Assembly: GCA_934728205.1 (NCBI GenBank)
Contig: CAKVEH010000086.1
Location: 1 to 6,019 of the forward strand
DNA: 6,019 bases
Reading direction: 5' to 3'
Source: an uncultured Helicobacteraceae bacterium
Lineage (GTDB): Bacteria > Campylobacterota > Campylobacteria > Campylobacterales > Helicobacteraceae
In this document: positions 5,214 to 6,019 of the stretch, piece after piece
Layout: each line of letters starts with the position of its first letter
Position numbering within the stretch: the stretch's first letter is position 1
Translations under genes and position numbers: made by a program
Notes under the pieces: model-generated
The model's database searches: none
The model's input: only the letters and a program-made list of their open reading frames with translations
Told to the model about the DNA's origin: nothing

Positions 5214-5654
5214 TTAAGAATCTGTGGATTCTTGCTTGGTTTCCACAGATTCTTGCTCTTTTGGAGAATCCTCAGGTGCGCTCACACGCTCTTTTGGCTT
5301 CCTCTTTGGTGCTTCTACTTTGCCATTTGCCCTATCTACAAGTGTTTGCCACGCTTTTTGTTCTTTTTTGCTTTCATACTTCACAATGAGGAATCGCAAA
5401 ATATCCTCGTTGATTCTATAATTGCGTTCTAGCTCGGCAATAAGGCTTGGATTAGCTTGAAAATAAATAACAAAATAATATCCGCGCTGATTTTTCTTAA
5501 TCTCATAAGCAAGATTGCGCATACCCATATCCAAGAAGGTTTCAATCACACCTTCATTTTTGGTGATAATGTCCTTAAAGAAATCAATTTTTACTTTGAT
5601 TTCTTCCTCTTGTAGTGTCGGTTTTACGATAAACATCGTTTCGTAGTGTTTCAT
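5214..5654 (-). CDS. rpsF: 30S ribosomal protein S6
   Basis: S6 pairs with S18 in the 30S platform. Seen: 146 residues from the ATG at 5654, preceded by AAAAGGAGA. Residues 1-95 are the S6 ferredoxin-like fold: [14 protein letters not shown] at the start, [20 protein letters not shown] (43-62), then [17 protein letters not shown] (78-94). Residues 96-146 are a long charged tail rich in Lys, Glu, Pro and Ser ending [13 protein letters not shown]. Acidic or mixed tails occur in many S6 proteins; this total is a little longer than E. coli S6. The tail DNA contains a 10-bp direct repeat GATTCTTGCT (5227-5236 and 5248-5257 on the plus strand), 21 bp apart, giving QES twice at a 7-residue offset, so the tail may have grown by duplication. 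First gene of the rpsF-ssb-rpsR operon, 97 nt after holA. Confidence 0.97.
   Translation of the reverse strand: MKHYETMFIVKPTLQEEEIKVKIDFFKDIITKNEGVIETFLDMGMRNLAYEIKKNQRGYYFVIYFQANPSLIAELERNYRINEDILRFLIVKYESKKEQKAWQTLVDRANGKVEAPKRKPKERVSAPEDSPKEQESVETKQESTDS
5216..5254 (-). promoter_or_regulatory. 13-bp perfect inverted repeat at the rpsF end, just before the ssb ribosome binding site
   Basis: Plus-strand arms AAGAATCTGTGGA (5216-5228) and TCCACAGATTCTT (5242-5254) are exact reverse complements with a 13-nt loop. In the minus-strand mRNA the stem covers the last rpsF codons, touches the TAA stop, and ends one base before the AAGG used by ssb, about 11 nt before its ATG. No U run follows, so it is not a standard terminator. 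Inference: it may tune ssb translation, be opened by ribosomes finishing rpsF, or protect mRNA ends after processing. Confidence 0.55.
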
Positions 5655-5706
5655 TGCATCTCCTTTTGGTTATCGCCCTTTCTTTGAAACTACCTATCTT
5701 TGGATA

Positions 5707-5734
5707 TTTGTAGTGGTTTTACAAGAAAGAGCAA
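5707..5734 (-). promoter_or_regulatory. rpsF: Possible promoter for rpsF-ssb-rpsR
   Basis: On the minus strand TTGCTC (5734-5729) and TACAAA (5712-5707) are separated by 16 nt in the 97-nt gap after holA. Transcription would start near 5700 and give a leader of about 45 nt. Both boxes are weak matches. The operon may also be reached by readthrough from holA, since no terminator is visible in the gap. Confidence 0.22.
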
Positions 5735-5751
5735 GGTTAAAAACGCTAATT

Positions 5752-6019
5752 CTACCCAATCATTGCTTGAATTTTCATTAAAATCGTTGCAGAATTTTTA
5801 CTTTTTCCACTTTTTGCCTCCAAATCCCACGAATTAAGCAAATCAAAAATTTCAATATAATCGCGCTCTTTTAATTTCATACAATATCGACTTTGTCGCT
5901 CAATAATAGCCTTAGGAGGATTAAAGCCTAAAATTTCTCCCACATCTGGCGCGCCTTTTATCCTAATATAAGCAAAAAATAAAAAAAGTTGATAAAAAAA
6001 CCTCTGCACATCTCTAACC
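5752..6019 (-). CDS. holA: DNA polymerase III delta subunit HolA, C-terminal end (start outside the window)
   Basis: HolA is the clamp-loader subunit that opens the beta sliding clamp at the replication fork. Seen: the last 88 codons and a TAG stop; the frame is open to the window edge, so an apparent GTG start at 6009 is an artefact of truncation. The segment reads RFFYQLFLFFAYIRIKG, then ILGFNPPKAIIERQSRYCMKLK, then IFDLLNSWDLEAKSG and a short tail. This helical pattern, with a hydrophobic YQLFLFF helix, a PP(K/F) turn and a DxxxKxG-like loop, resembles the C-terminal collar domain of epsilon-proteobacterial HolA. The identification also rests on context: in H. pylori a delta-subunit gene (HP1247) directly precedes rpsF. 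The clamp-binding N-terminal part cannot be checked here. Confidence 0.82.
   Translation of the reverse strand, partial: VRDVQRFFYQLFLFFAYIRIKGAPDVGEILGFNPPKAIIERQSRYCMKLKERDYIEIFDLLNSWDLEAKSGKSKNSATILMKIQAMIG

Noticed and set aside
5655..5751. S6:S18-binding autoregulatory leader upstream of rpsF
   Set aside because: Only a weak 5-bp ACTAC/GTAGT pairing is visible and I did not see the conserved CCG presented in a loop; a covariance-model search would decide.
1..6019. CRISPR array, tRNA, rRNA, insertion sequence or prophage genes
   Set aside because: No regularly spaced repeats, no cloverleaf, no transposase or integrase motifs and no terminal repeats were seen.

Overview
The window looks like chromosome of a Helicobacter-type Campylobacterota species, probably enterohepatic. 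The DNA is AT-rich with tight gene spacing. The minus-strand order holA, rpsF, ssb, rpsR matches H. pylori HP1247-HP1244 as I recall it. The pair purE plus a DUF3972-like gene matches the Campylobacter/Helicobacter purE neighbourhood. The sequence alone does not give the species.

Layout from left to right. Positions 1-230 (minus) hold the N-terminal part of an unrecognised lipoprotein. It is divergent from purE across a 187-nt gap that contains two perfect A/T-rich palindromes and candidate promoters. Positions 418-1552 (plus) are a two-gene operon, purE and a MerR-like-helix/coiled-coil protein, with one base between them. Positions 1588-3794 (minus) encode an autotransporter whose passenger and beta-barrel lie in different frames, separated at a run of ten G on the coding strand. 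This is a probable slipped-strand phase switch, in the OFF position as read here. Positions 3811-4377 (minus) are a full-length mntP-like Mn exporter gene interrupted by an in-frame TAG at codon 34. Positions 4457-6019 (minus) are the conserved housekeeping block rpsR, ssb, rpsF and the 3' end of holA.

The right-hand block joins replication (HolA, Ssb) with 30S ribosome assembly; S6 and S18 form a dimer in the ribosome. A perfect 13-bp inverted repeat at the rpsF 3' end lies just before the ssb ribosome binding site and is a candidate expression element. The purE operon serves purine synthesis. Between the two conserved blocks is an accessory segment with a switchable surface protein and a broken metal exporter. 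As I recall, the position beside rpsR holds the adhesin gene babA in H. pylori, so this may be a recurrent site for variable surface proteins.

I found no wholly new system. The best leads are the poly-G switch, the mntP nonsense codon, the rpsF/ssb hairpin, and a strong excess of the word GATTCT/AGAATC across the window. There are no tRNA or rRNA genes, insertion sequences or CRISPR arrays.
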